DNA of 64,000 nt from UBA4416 sp040386075 (GCA_040386075.1 JAZKGE010000013.1:62001-126000); one strand, 5' to 3'; counted from the stretch's first letter, positions 8,048 to 17,929 are shown. Numbers and translations are program-made. Notes: a model not told the origin generated them from the sequence alone.

Positions 8048-10072
8048 TTAAAACTTAATTCCCATAATACAAATATCGTCTACCTGCTCCAGGCTTCCCA
8101 TCCAATCGGCTATTTTAGTATTTAATTGGTTGTGTTGCTCAACGAGTGTTAGCCGGTGAATAGAAACTAACAATTCATTTAGTGCTTTGTATTTAAATTT
8201 CTTTCCTTTTGGTCCGCCAAACTGATCGGCAAAACCATCAGTATATAAATAAAGCAGATCGCCTTCCTTATAGTTGATCGTATATAAATTAAAATCTTTA
8301 ATAATTTCGCCATGACCAACAGGCATTTTATCTTTTGGCATTTTAACAAGTTCGTTGTTTCTCAATAAAATGGGTTCATTGTTGGCAGCAGAATAACTTA
8401 TTGATCTTTCCTTTTTATCGATACAGATCAACACAGCATCCATTCCATCTTTTTGTCCCTCATTCCCCATGCTTTCTATTAAACGTTTCCTGACATAATT
8501 AAACACTTCATTAGGTTTAGCAATATCCTTTTCTTTGATAGCCTCGCTTAAAAAACCAATATTCAATAAGCTCATAAATGCTCCGGGCACACCATGCCCT
8601 GTACTGTCGCAAACTGCCAGGTAAAATTTATCATTATGTTCTGCAGCCCAATAAAAATCACCGCTCACAATATCTTTTGGTTTAAATAAAACAAAATTAT
8701 CAGGAATAAACTTATTTACAAAATCCTTATGGGCCAACAAGGTATTTTGAATACGTTTAGCATAATGAATGCTATCTGTAATTTCTTTTTGTTTTTCTTC
8801 AATGATATATTTTTGTTTAGAGATCTCAGCGTTCCGGATTTCGAGTTCATTGGCGGCACGCTTTTTTAATCTGAAACGATTGAATAAAACAAATGATAAA
8901 ATACCAAGCAGTAAACTTAAACCGATAATGGAATAGATAACAACTTCCCGTTTTTTATCACGCTCGTTTAACAAAGAAATTTCTTTTTCTTTTTTATCAG
9001 TCTCATACTGTGTTTGTAACTCATTAAATGACTTTTTTGATTCAAGGCTATTGATACTATCATTGATCTTAATAAATTCTAAAAGCGTATTTGCTGCTTC
9101 CTTGTAATTACCCGTTCTCATGTAAATATCACTTATACTCTTTAGCAAACCATGCTCCAAACGGGAATGCTTTGTTTTACGTGACAGTTCCAATGCCAGC
9201 TTATCATACTCGATCGCTTTATCGTATTCCTCAAATACGTAATAAACATTTCCCAGAGATTTATAAGAACTGGTAAGAAAATCCAGATTATTGATCCTTT
9301 TTGAAGTTGCGATCGCTTTATTCGCAAAATACAAAGCCGAATCTTTCTTCTTAGATGAACACATGAGTTTTGCCATATTGCTATAAGAATATACCAAACC
9401 GTGTTCATCATTTAATTTTTCTTTTATGCGTAACGACCTTGCTTCATACTCCATTTCCTTCTCAACAATTCCCATAGAACCATATACAACCGCAATATTT
9501 GTCAAAATGTAAGACTCGCCTTTAGGTTCATCTAATTCCTGATAAATAATAAGAGCCTGAGAATAATACTTTAATGATTGATTATTGAACTTCATGGCAG
9601 AATACACATTTGCAATACCCATCAAACAAGCAGCTTCGTCTTTTTTATGATCAGATTTTTTCATTATCTCTAATCCTGACAAGTAATAATTTAAAGCTTC
9701 CTTGTTTTTGTTGAGATAATATAAACTATTAGCTTTTGACACATATACTCTACCTACGTAGTATGCATCAGAAACATGTTTTAAAATATCAATGGACCGG
9801 TCAAAGTAGATCAAAGCAGAATCCAGATGCCCCAAATAATCTAAAGAGATACCCAGGATCTCATAAGCTCTCCCAAGATTGACGTCTGACCTTTCGGTCT
9901 TTGCTTTTACAATGGCTTGTTTTGCATAATTATATGCCAACGATGGATCATTTTGATAGGTTTTTCCTGCTCTTTGAATAAGACTATCGGAAGATAAAGG
10001 CTGGCCCTTAGCCTGCACACAGCAAACTAAAAACAATACTGCTACCGTAAAATGATATTTTATAAAACGCAT
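8048..10072 (-). CDS. TPR membrane sensor with SpoIIE/PP2C-type phosphatase output
   Basis: 674 residues from the Met that begins a good signal peptide (MRFIKYHFTVAVLFLVCCVQAKGQ); an in-frame Met nine codons upstream would spoil it. At least seven TPR-like helical pairs follow, then a membrane helix (VVIYSIIGLSLLLGILSFVL), a coiled coil with EKQKEITDSIHYAKRIQNT, and the PP2C domain with SGDFYW, VCDSTGHGVPGAFMSLLN, KDGMDAVL, YTDGFADQFGG and VDDICIMGIKF. All metal-binding Asp positions are kept. The sensor half is longer than and different from the 5203 copy, while the output half is very close to it. It lies downstream of the MFS gene on the same strand, 53 bp away. Confidence 0.85.
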   Translation of the reverse strand: MRFIKYHFTVAVLFLVCCVQAKGQPLSSDSLIQRAGKTYQNDPSLAYNYAKQAIVKAKTERSDVNLGRAYEILGISLDYLGHLDSALIYFDRSIDILKHVSDAYYVGRVYVSKANSLYYLNKNKEALNYYLSGLEIMKKSDHKKDEAACLMGIANVYSAMKFNNQSLKYYSQALIIYQELDEPKGESYILTNIAVVYGSMGIVEKEMEYEARSLRIKEKLNDEHGLVYSYSNMAKLMCSSKKKDSALYFANKAIATSKRINNLDFLTSSYKSLGNVYYVFEEYDKAIEYDKLALELSRKTKHSRLEHGLLKSISDIYMRTGNYKEAANTLLEFIKINDSINSLESKKSFNELQTQYETDKKEKEISLLNERDKKREVVIYSIIGLSLLLGILSFVLFNRFRLKKRAANELEIRNAEISKQKYIIEEKQKEITDSIHYAKRIQNTLLAHKDFVNKFIPDNFVLFKPKDIVSGDFYWAAEHNDKFYLAVCDSTGHGVPGAFMSLLNIGFLSEAIKEKDIAKPNEVFNYVRKRLIESMGNEGQKDGMDAVLICIDKKERSISYSAANNEPILLRNNELVKMPKDKMPVGHGEIIKDFNLYTINYKEGDLLYLYTDGFADQFGGPKGKKFKYKALNELLVSIHRLTLVEQHNQLNTKIADWMGSLEQVDDICIMGIKF

Positions 10073-10125
10073 ATAGGTTTTGTAAGACTGAAAATACAAA
10101 ACATTTATGATATATACCCGGCTGA

Positions 10126-11328
10126 TTATTGTTTTTCAGATAATCTGGCAAAGCCCAGGCTTGTTATTAGAAGTGTTAGCCCTAAAACAACAAACATTAC
10201 TTTAAAGTTAGTAGCATCAACCAAAGCAGAACACAAATAAGGACCCAGTACATTAGCTGTTCCCCAGGCAATAGTATACAGCGCGGCGTATTGCCCCCTA
10301 TTGTTGTCATTACAGCGTTCGATCCAAAAACTATTCATAAAAGGCATCGACATGATCTCACCAATGGTAATGAACAGGATCATGATCAGCGAAATTAATT
10401 TAGCCGGACCAGGTATCAATAAAGATAAAAAAGAACAAGCGCACAGTATCAAACCAATAATGATGTACTGCATATTTTTATTCCTTTTTTCCAAAATATA
10501 GATCAATATCATTTCAATAGCTACAATGATGATCCCATTGATAGCCATGATCAAACCAATATATTTTTCATTTAACTGAAGGTCGTCCCGGAAATACTTA
10601 GGAATAGTTGTAAATAACTGCACAAAACAACAGGAAAATAACGTAACAAGAACCAGGAACCACAAATAGACCTTGTCTTTATAAGCCGACTTTACCACTG
10701 TTATTTCTATATCTTTATTTGTTCCTTTTTTGATTCTAATGTCGGGTTTTAGCATATAGAATAAGAGGATAGCTGCTATTATATTAGTGATGCCATCAAC
10801 CCAAAATAATAATTCATAATTATAGGCTGCAATTAATCCACCAATAGAAGCGCCAACAGCCCAGCCAAGATTAATAGACAGCCGGTTTAAGGAGTATGAA
10901 CGCGTTCGGTTATCGACAGTACTAAAAAAAGCAATGGCTGATGAATTTGCCGGACGGAAAGCTTCGTTGATCAAACTCAATAAAAAAGAGAATAGACAGA
11001 TCAAAGGATATGATTTGAGCTGACCAAGAATAATAAAGAATACACCGCCAAAAAGCAGAGTAAACAATTGCACTTTATAAAACCCGATCTTATCAGAAAA
11101 TTTTCCTCCAAAATAAGCGCCCACAATAGATCCCAATCCAAACAAACCCATTACGAATCCTGCTTCACTCAGGGTACGGTTCATTTCGGGACCGGTTAAA
11201 TAAAGTGTCATAAATGGCAATACCATCGTGCCACTTCTATTGATAAGCATGATAAAAGAAAGCAACCAGGCCTCTTTTGAGAGTCCCGTAAAAGAAGTTT
11301 TATATAAAGAGATCGTTCGCCCAATCAT
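10126..11328 (-). CDS. MFS transporter
   Basis: 400 residues with about twelve hydrophobic helices in two bundles and a central polar loop rich in Lys and Asp. Between helices 2 and 3 the motif GAYFGGKFSDKIGFYKV resembles the MFS signature A (GxxxDRxGR-like), here in the variant GGKFSDKIG. RTRSYSLNRLSINLGWAVGASIGG is the helix 4-5 pattern seen in drug/multidrug-type members (DHA1/YfcJ-like). The substrate cannot be read from sequence; efflux is the most usual role for this type. It is divergent from the LD-carboxypeptidase gene, with 93 bp between start codons. Confidence 0.8.
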   Translation of the reverse strand: MIGRTISLYKTSFTGLSKEAWLLSFIMLINRSGTMVLPFMTLYLTGPEMNRTLSEAGFVMGLFGLGSIVGAYFGGKFSDKIGFYKVQLFTLLFGGVFFIILGQLKSYPLICLFSFLLSLINEAFRPANSSAIAFFSTVDNRTRSYSLNRLSINLGWAVGASIGGLIAAYNYELLFWVDGITNIIAAILLFYMLKPDIRIKKGTNKDIEITVVKSAYKDKVYLWFLVLVTLFSCCFVQLFTTIPKYFRDDLQLNEKYIGLIMAINGIIIVAIEMILIYILEKRNKNMQYIIIGLILCACSFLSLLIPGPAKLISLIMILFITIGEIMSMPFMNSFWIERCNDNNRGQYAALYTIAWGTANVLGPYLCSALVDATNFKVMFVVLGLTLLITSLGFARLSEKQ

Positions 11329-11421
11329 TTCAGGATCAAAGCTAAATAAAAAACCAGAATAGATGATCCTGTTTGGTTAGTTTTCATTTTTTTCCTACTT
11401 TGATGTTATCTAACTAACAAC

Positions 11422-12450
11422 ATGAACTCACGCCGTCGCTTTATTAAATCAACCGGATTATTGGCTGCAGCAGGTTTATTGATCCCTTCTGAAACTTTCT
11501 CCCAAATCTCAAATCCCGAAAAAGGAAAAATAAAACCTAAAGCTTTAAAAGCCGGAGATACAATTGCCATTACATCTCCGGCTGGGGCCATTTGGGATGA
11601 AACACAAATAGAGACGTTCAGCGCGATCTTAAAAAATATTGGTTTTAATGTAATTCTTGGGAAAACCCTGACCGCAAAATTTGGATACTTTGCAGGCATG
11701 GATGAACTACGTGCTCATGAACTCAATGATTTTTTTGCAAATAAAGAAGTGAAAGGTATATTTTGTATGAAAGGTGGCTGGGGTTGTGCAAGAATTTTAG
11801 ATAAAATAGAATACGATTTAATTGAAAAGAATCCGAAAATACTGATCGGTTTTAGCGACATCACGACGCTGTTAATTGCTATTACAACAAAAACAGGGCT
11901 TATAACTTTTCATGGTCCTGTTGGAAACTCAGGCTGGAATGATTTTACAAGATCGGTTTTTTTAAATGTGGTAATGACCTCTAAACCTTATGTATTTCCT
12001 GAAAACCCAGTTACTGAAAACAGACCGACTATGATAAATCCCGGAAAGGTAACAGGAGAACTAATTGGGGGCAATTTAACGGTTCTCACGTCTCTTATAG
12101 GAAGTGGTTATTTGCCTGACTGGAAAAATAAAATTTTGTTTTTAGAGGAGGTGAAAGAAGAACCATATAGCATTGATCGTATGCTAACGCAACTTAAATT
12201 ATCTGGTGTTTTAAATTCGATCAGCGGACTTGTATTTGGTAAATGTGCCAAGTGCCTTGCCGAAGAACCTTTAAAATCATTTACATTTCATGAAGTGATA
12301 TTGCAACACATCCAACCACTTGGTATTCCTGCTTTTTATGGTGCCATGATAGGACACATTGAAAATAAATTAACGCTACCGTTAGGGATTAATGCAAGCA
12401 TCGATGCTGAAAAAGGAACAATTTCACTAAATGAAAACTCCGTTGTTTAA
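11422..12450 (+). CDS. Tat-exported LD-carboxypeptidase (peptidase family S66)
   Basis: Predicted murein LD-carboxypeptidase, which cleaves the terminal D-Ala from tetrapeptide stems during peptidoglycan recycling or remodelling. The 342 residues start with a twin-arginine signal (SRRRFIKSTGLLAAAGLL), so export by Tat is likely and a tatA gene is present at 29599. Family marks are GDTIAITSPAG, KGGWGCARIL and the nucleophile block IGFSDITTL (Ser145). The Glu and His of the Ser-Glu-His triad fit FLEEVKEEPYSIDRML and GHIENKLTLPLG near the C-terminus. E. coli LdcA is cytoplasmic, so a Tat-borne version points to a periplasmic role. The stop overlaps the convergent metallo-hydrolase gene by 4 bp. 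Confidence 0.85.
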   Translation: MNSRRRFIKSTGLLAAAGLLIPSETFSQISNPEKGKIKPKALKAGDTIAITSPAGAIWDETQIETFSAILKNIGFNVILGKTLTAKFGYFAGMDELRAHELNDFFANKEVKGIFCMKGGWGCARILDKIEYDLIEKNPKILIGFSDITTLLIAITTKTGLITFHGPVGNSGWNDFTRSVFLNVVMTSKPYVFPENPVTENRPTMINPGKVTGELIGGNLTVLTSLIGSGYLPDWKNKILFLEEVKEEPYSIDRMLTQLKLSGVLNSISGLVFGKCAKCLAEEPLKSFTFHEVILQHIQPLGIPAFYGAMIGHIENKLTLPLGINASIDAEKGTISLNENSVV

Positions 12451-13271
12451 AATAAAGTAGTTTGAACAGCCTGAAAAACTGCTCTCCGTTCATCTGCTAT
12501 TGGATTATGTGTAATATGGAATACTTCTGTCTCCTGTAACCGCGAAGCCACAATAACTTGTGTATTCTTTGCGTGTTGTGTAAACAGATCTTTTACAAGC
12601 ATGGGGCAATTATTATCCTTTGATAAATGTGACAGGATCACATGACTCATACTTTCGTGTTTATGGTTTACAAAAAGATCCAATGCCTGTCGGTTCGATA
12701 AATGCCCTTTGTCACTACGAATACGATTTTTAAGATAATAAGGATAATGACCTTTTTCCAATAAATGTTCGTCATAATTAGCTTCTAAAAAAGCAGCATG
12801 GCATTGTTTAAAATTATCGACAACATGCTCACAAGAAGAGCCAATGTCGGTCAATACGCCTATTTTAACTCCATCTCCTTCTACAATAAAACTATAAGGA
12901 TCAGATGCATCGTGACGCTTGGGAAAAGGGTTAATGATCAGATTTCCAATTACAATTTTCTCATAAGCTTTAAATGATCTAATGAGTGTATTCTCTAAAA
13001 CCAAATGAGAATTATTTAAGGTAGCCTGTGTAATATAAACAGGGATGTTATACTTTTTTGATAATGTTTGTAAACCTTTTATATGGTCGCTATGTTCGTG
13101 AGATATGAAAATAGCTTTTACTTTGGGAATGGATAAATTTAAACGTCCCATTCTTTTTTCCACTTCCTTGCAGGAAATTCCCACATCAACCAAAATGGCT
13201 TCCTGGCTGTTTCCAACATAATAACAGTTACCGTTACTTCCCGAATTTAAAGAGGTGATGAATAATGACAT
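12447..13271 (-). CDS. MBL-fold metallo-hydrolase (YycJ/WalJ-like)
   Basis: 274 residues with the metallo-beta-lactamase metal motif SHEHSDH (His58, His60, Asp62, His63), the N-terminal strand pattern SLNSGSNGNCYYV and later ATLxEANYDE- and LSHLSKDN-like blocks that supply further His and Asp ligands. The SGSNGN start and overall layout match the YycJ/WalJ subgroup, thought to be a nuclease linked to DNA end or mismatch processing in Firmicutes. In Bacteroidota its role is not established. No signal peptide, so cytoplasmic. Neighbouring genes on both sides are on the plus strand, so it is transcribed alone. Confidence 0.82.
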   Translation of the reverse strand: MSLFITSLNSGSNGNCYYVGNSQEAILVDVGISCKEVEKRMGRLNLSIPKVKAIFISHEHSDHIKGLQTLSKKYNIPVYITQATLNNSHLVLENTLIRSFKAYEKIVIGNLIINPFPKRHDASDPYSFIVEGDGVKIGVLTDIGSSCEHVVDNFKQCHAAFLEANYDEHLLEKGHYPYYLKNRIRSDKGHLSNRQALDLFVNHKHESMSHVILSHLSKDNNCPMLVKDLFTQHAKNTQVIVASRLQETEVFHITHNPIADERRAVFQAVQTTLF

Positions 13272-13333
13272 TTCAAATACAAAGAAACAGAATTTTAAGT
13301 GGAAAAAAATTATTATTATTACATAAAATAAAC

Positions 13334-15349
13334 ATGAAGTATCTAATTATCATATTTGTTTGTTTAAGTCTTTGTTTTACAATTCATACTGATCAAACTG
13401 TTAAAAACATAGATCCGTTACAATACCCCAAAGGCTACCCGGATACTTCCCAGTCGGTTATTCAACAATTAACATCTTATCCTCTGCCTCGCTATTTGCC
13501 TACTCATAAATTACTACATCTGTTTAACTGGATGGACCCTTACTATATGGGTGGCAATGGGCGAAAGGGCATAAACAAAAATACAATGTTCGAGAACGCA
13601 GTTCAAATTCAAAAGGAACTCATAACTAACTGGCACTATGGCATAGTTATACCAAACGCAGGTGTAAGCTTTAGTGGTCCAAAAATTAACGGATGTCCGT
13701 TATTCATTAACCTGGCAAATGAGCGGCCGGATGTACCCTTACATGTAATTACGCTTTGGATGCAGGTAAGGCCTAAAGCTGCAGGGTATAGTTCCTTCGG
13801 CAAAGCCGCTATCCTTTCTAAAAGTCTGGATAGCTCGTTATATATTGATTTTGATTTTTATGGTAGGGCAAAAAGAGAAATTAACTTTGTATTTCCCGAC
13901 TCATTAATTCAAATTGATGGTCATACACAAAAATATTATTTAAACCGTATGGTAAAATATTTGACAAGGCCAATAGATCTGATCAATGAAAACGGAGAAG
14001 AGCCACCGGGACCATATCTTTTAGAAGCTATACAAAAAGATCCGGTAATGATTCAGTTAAAAAAAATATTAAAGAACGAAACCTGGGAAGAATTCATGGC
14101 TGAAAGGAAATTACATTTAAGAAAAGTGTATTCCGACTGTTTTATGAAGGAGATCCCAGAATTAAAAAACACCAAATTTAATTTTTATGCTAACGAAGGG
14201 GGGCCTGTCAATTGTTTTGAATGGGCTGTGATGAAAAGATCGATGACACCTGTTAATGGCAATTATTATTCTACTCCCGACTTTTATCCCCGTTGGCCAA
14301 GGAACTGGAAAGACTGGGATGGGCCATGGCATGGATGGAAATGGATAGAATCGGGTAGAAAAAAAGAAGTAAAAGCTGGAGATCATTTATTTAGTCCCTT
14401 TGTAGCAGCGGGTTGGTCGAAGGTTCAGGAAGAGGATATACAACCCGGGCAATGGCTTGGCTTATTGAAATGCCTGGCCGGCTTGGGTGCTGAATTTTAT
14501 TACGTAGGTTACTTCAGTCTATCAAAGCCCTACACAGACCCGGCAAAATGGGCCTGGCAGGCGGTTATACCAGCATACGCGCAAGCGGTTACCAGTAGGT
14601 TTGAGGATGTTTTAAAGGATGGGAACGTTTTATTTGATATCGAAAAAACACCGATTATTACTTATAAAACAAACGATAAACATGTATTAGTTACTGTAAG
14701 AAAACACAACCAAAAAGAAAAGTACGTGATATGTGGTAGCTATCAGCCTTTTTCGAATGAAGCAGGAGAAATTCCTGAAAAGAGAAATGTTAACATAACT
14801 ATCGTCAATCAGGAATTTAGTTTTGAAATAAGAAGACAAGGTAGTGTATATGTATATGAAAAAACTAATGAAGGAAAAGTACTATTCTATCAACTAGACT
14901 CCTGGCATGAGAATGCGCACCCCGATCATTGGTCGAAAGATTTTTATTTTGAAGCAGAAGTAGCTGACACCTTATTATCAAATAAACAACTTACAACCGT
15001 TAATGAAAATGAAGGGGCTGACTTCACAAATTTTACGACATATCTTTCATTGACTAAAACCACAGCCATTCCATATAAGTTTACTCAAAGGAACAACGAC
15101 CATTTTGACAACTCTATTTGGATAAAATATAAAGGTAATGGCGAAATATCTCTCATATTAAAAAGTGCAAAATTAAACGCGCAACAAACCGAAAAATTAC
15201 CGGTTACAACATCATGGAAATGGCATAAGATTAAACTTAAAAGCAATTACGTAGTTGGAGCTAATACAGTTTTATTACAGCTAAAAACAGGCGCTATCGA
15301 CCTTGATAAAATAATAATTACCCAAAAAGACAAGGTTCCAATTCACTAA
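13334..15349 (+). CDS. Large secreted protein, glycoside-hydrolase-like, unassigned
   Basis: 671 residues from the ATG that begins a signal peptide (MKYLIIIFVCLSLCFTIHTDQ); an earlier start at 13265 would add 23 residues ahead of the signal and overlap the divergent gene. The first 480 residues are rich in Trp, Tyr, Pro and Gly, with blocks such as HLFNWMDPYYMGGNG, ITNWHYGIVIPN, FYANEGGPVNCFEW and GLLKCLAGLGAEFYYVGYF. These read like the strands and loops of a TIM-barrel carbohydrate enzyme, and the C-terminal 130 residues look like a beta-sandwich carbohydrate-binding module. I cannot name a GH family or fix catalytic acids. No T9SS sorting domain is visible at the C-terminus. Confidence 0.65.
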   Translation: MKYLIIIFVCLSLCFTIHTDQTVKNIDPLQYPKGYPDTSQSVIQQLTSYPLPRYLPTHKLLHLFNWMDPYYMGGNGRKGINKNTMFENAVQIQKELITNWHYGIVIPNAGVSFSGPKINGCPLFINLANERPDVPLHVITLWMQVRPKAAGYSSFGKAAILSKSLDSSLYIDFDFYGRAKREINFVFPDSLIQIDGHTQKYYLNRMVKYLTRPIDLINENGEEPPGPYLLEAIQKDPVMIQLKKILKNETWEEFMAERKLHLRKVYSDCFMKEIPELKNTKFNFYANEGGPVNCFEWAVMKRSMTPVNGNYYSTPDFYPRWPRNWKDWDGPWHGWKWIESGRKKEVKAGDHLFSPFVAAGWSKVQEEDIQPGQWLGLLKCLAGLGAEFYYVGYFSLSKPYTDPAKWAWQAVIPAYAQAVTSRFEDVLKDGNVLFDIEKTPIITYKTNDKHVLVTVRKHNQKEKYVICGSYQPFSNEAGEIPEKRNVNITIVNQEFSFEIRRQGSVYVYEKTNEGKVLFYQLDSWHENAHPDHWSKDFYFEAEVADTLLSNKQLTTVNENEGADFTNFTTYLSLTKTTAIPYKFTQRNNDHFDNSIWIKYKGNGEISLILKSAKLNAQQTEKLPVTTSWKWHKIKLKSNYVVGANTVLLQLKTGAIDLDKIIITQKDKVPIH

Positions 15350-15377
15350 TTTTTTCACTATCTTTATTATAAAAAAC

Positions 15378-15824
15378 ATGACTAACAAAGGCTACATATT
15401 GATGCTTGAAAACGATGAGCATGACAGGGAATTAAGCAGCGGATATTTTGATTCTTCTGAAATTTCCTATGAGTTTCTGAAATTCAGTAATGAAGTTGTA
15501 CTATTCTTAAAAGACCAAATGCGATCTAATACATTACCGTCTATTATTTTGTTATCGATGAATTCGATACCGGAAACAGGCTTCTCTGTTTTAAAAGACA
15601 TCAAAAGTGTAGAGGCGATCAAACATATTCCTGTAATTGTATTAGGAGAAAATACGCAACCAGATCTGATCAAACAATGTTATGCCCATGGTGCCAGTAC
15701 TTTTATTAACAAACCGCTTACAAATGCATTAACTGATCTATCTATTAAAAATTTCATACAGTATTGGTTCGAGATCGCGCAACTTCCTGAAGAAAGTAAA
15801 GCACGTTCGAGTGTGAGTCTTTAA
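15378..15824 (+). CDS. Degenerate response-regulator receiver (pseudo-receiver)
   Basis: 148 residues with the full CheY-like fold pattern: YILMLENDEHDREL (beta1 with the acidic pair region Glu11/Asp13), PSIILLSMNSIPETGFSVLKDIK (beta3 and loop), IPVIVLGENT (beta4) and ASTFINKPL (beta5 with the conserved Lys). The phospho-acceptor Asp after beta3 is replaced by Ser60 and the beta4 Thr/Ser position is Gly, so classical phosphorylation looks impossible. There is no output domain. It converges with the PP2C sensor gene at 15829, with 4 bp between, and may be an adaptor for that signalling system, though this is inference from position only. Confidence 0.75.
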   Translation: MTNKGYILMLENDEHDRELSSGYFDSSEISYEFLKFSNEVVLFLKDQMRSNTLPSIILLSMNSIPETGFSVLKDIKSVEAIKHIPVIVLGENTQPDLIKQCYAHGASTFINKPLTNALTDLSIKNFIQYWFEIAQLPEESKARSSVSL

Positions 15825-15828
15825 TGAA

Positions 15829-17925
15829 TCACATTTTTATGCCGATGATACATACATCATCTACTTGCTCCAACACACCTTTCCAATCTTCAAATTTTTT
15901 CTGCAGGATATCTCTCTGTTCTTTTAAAGGCAAATGATGAATAGCTATTAACGCAGATTCAAGTTGTTTGTATTTAAATTTTTTACCCTGAGGGCCACCA
16001 AACTGATCAGCATAGCCATCCGTATAAAGATATAGCACTGTGTTTTTTTCCACCTCAAAAATATGACTCGTAAATGGCTTAGGATTGTCGGTTTTACCAA
16101 CCGGCTGTTTATCACATTTAATAGTTTTGAAGCTATTATTTTCGATATACCATAATGAGTTATTTGCCCCACTCCATTCTAATACTATTTTCGAACTACC
16201 TTCGTTTATTGCACGGATCTTAATTAAACTGATATCCATACCATCCTTGATCTCTTCACCACTTTTTTCAAAAGTTTCAATTACCAGTTCCCTTGTTTTA
16301 TCCAAAATGACTCCGGTATCCCTTAGTCCAAATTCTTTTAATGCACTGTTCAAAGCATTGCTACATACTATGCTAACCATAGCGCCAGGCACACCATGTC
16401 CTGTACAATCGGCAACGGCAAAATAAACATGATCGCCTGCCTGCTGCATCCAGTAAAAATCTCCGGCAATAATATCCTTTGGTTTAAAATAAATAAAACT
16501 GTCCGGAAAACTACGTTCGACTAACTCAACAGGTGGAATTATTGCCTGTTGTATACGTTTAGTATAGATAATGGAATCTGTTATTTCTTTATTCTTGTGT
16601 TCTACAATGATCTTTTGGCTTTCAATAATTGCATTCTGCTTTTTGGTAATTCTAAATCGCTGCAAAATGATATATGAAAAAACGAAAACCAGGGCAAGTA
16701 TTCCCAAAGCAATGTAGGTAATGGTTTGTTGTTTTGCTTTTTCTTCTTCCTTTTTTTGAAGCAAAACATCAGCTTTTGTTTTTAAGTCAACTTCTTGTCT
16801 ATCCAGGGCGAACTGTGTTTTTAAACTATTAAAGGATTCGTTTTTTGAAACATTGAAAATACTATCATTCAATTTTCGTGCTATTTCATGATATGATAAT
16901 GCTGTATTATATTCCTTACTATCTTTATAGATCGCATATAATCCGTCTGCTGATTCCTTTTGCTCTTTCAGGTTACCTGCACTTTTTGAAAGATCGAAGG
17001 CTTTTTCGAAATAGATAACAGCTTGTTCTGTTCTTTTCATTTTTTGATATGCCTGTGCAATACCGGTATACAATGCAGCCATATCTTTTTTATCAGTAGC
17101 TTCATCGGTAAAGGTGATGCTCTTAAAAAACATATCTAATGCTTCCTGAGGAATATTCATATCCAGATAAACACTTCCTATATTTGAATAAGTAAGTTTC
17201 ATTCCTTCTTTCTCATCCAAGCCAGTAGCTATAAACAATGCTTTCTTATGATACTCTAACGCTTTCTTAAATTCTCGCTTTTTCCGACTTAGAGTTCCTA
17301 AATTATTTAATGATGCAGCCATATCTGTCTTGTTATTCATCTTTTGATGCATGTCAAAACTTTTTTGCTGATAGATCGATGAAAGACTGTCTTCACCCAA
17401 TTCGGCATACACAACTGCTATATTACCTATGGTTGCCGCCACTTCGCGTTGTCTGCCAAGCTCTTCCTGCATTTTGAGGCTCTTTTGGAAATAATCGATC
17501 GTTTTATTAAAGTCGGCAAGGTTATAATAAACAATACCAATGTTATTATACGTAGCAGCTATCTTTATCTTATTATTTGATTCAGTGGCTACCTGCAAAG
17601 CTTTTTGATGGTACTCAATGGCTTCAGGGTATTTGGAAACTGCTAAATAGCAACAAGCCATTCTATTGAATAATGACCAATCCAGTGTCCGGTAAGCATT
17701 TTTTTGCGCCAGTTCTACCGCCATTTTTGCCCAGATAAGCGCCAATTTTGCATCGCCTTGTTCAGAGATCTCGGAAGAAAGTTCCGAGATCTTTTTCACA
17801 CGCACTGTATCATGAATATTTCCGTGCAGTTCTTTCCTTAATTTTTCAATATTAGCAGCATGTTGCCCTGTAAGTGAAAACACAGAAAGTATACAATATA
17901 TTATGGCCAGGATTTTTATCATCAC
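15829..17925 (-). CDS. TPR membrane sensor with SpoIIE/PP2C-type phosphatase output
   Basis: 698 residues: signal peptide (MMIKILAIIYCILSVFSLTG), about eight TPR units with well-kept helices such as AATYNNIGIVYYNLADFNKT, a membrane helix (ITYIALGILALVFVFSYIIL), a coiled coil with EITDSIIYTKRIQQA, and a PP2C domain with AGDFYWM, VADCTGHGVPGAM, KDGMDISL, YTDGYADQFGG and VDDVCIIGIKM. It is the only one of the five with DCT in place of DST after the second metal Asp. Its start lies 4 bp after the stop of the next PP2C gene upstream (17930-20143), so the two are almost certainly co-transcribed and may act as a pair. Confidence 0.86.
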   Translation of the reverse strand: MMIKILAIIYCILSVFSLTGQHAANIEKLRKELHGNIHDTVRVKKISELSSEISEQGDAKLALIWAKMAVELAQKNAYRTLDWSLFNRMACCYLAVSKYPEAIEYHQKALQVATESNNKIKIAATYNNIGIVYYNLADFNKTIDYFQKSLKMQEELGRQREVAATIGNIAVVYAELGEDSLSSIYQQKSFDMHQKMNNKTDMAASLNNLGTLSRKKREFKKALEYHKKALFIATGLDEKEGMKLTYSNIGSVYLDMNIPQEALDMFFKSITFTDEATDKKDMAALYTGIAQAYQKMKRTEQAVIYFEKAFDLSKSAGNLKEQKESADGLYAIYKDSKEYNTALSYHEIARKLNDSIFNVSKNESFNSLKTQFALDRQEVDLKTKADVLLQKKEEEKAKQQTITYIALGILALVFVFSYIILQRFRITKKQNAIIESQKIIVEHKNKEITDSIIYTKRIQQAIIPPVELVERSFPDSFIYFKPKDIIAGDFYWMQQAGDHVYFAVADCTGHGVPGAMVSIVCSNALNSALKEFGLRDTGVILDKTRELVIETFEKSGEEIKDGMDISLIKIRAINEGSSKIVLEWSGANNSLWYIENNSFKTIKCDKQPVGKTDNPKPFTSHIFEVEKNTVLYLYTDGYADQFGGPQGKKFKYKQLESALIAIHHLPLKEQRDILQKKFEDWKGVLEQVDDVCIIGIKM

Positions 17926-17929
17926 TTCC

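Noticed and set aside
13265..13333. Longer start for the secreted protein at 13334
   Set aside because: It would place 23 residues before the signal peptide and overlap the divergent metallo-hydrolase start.
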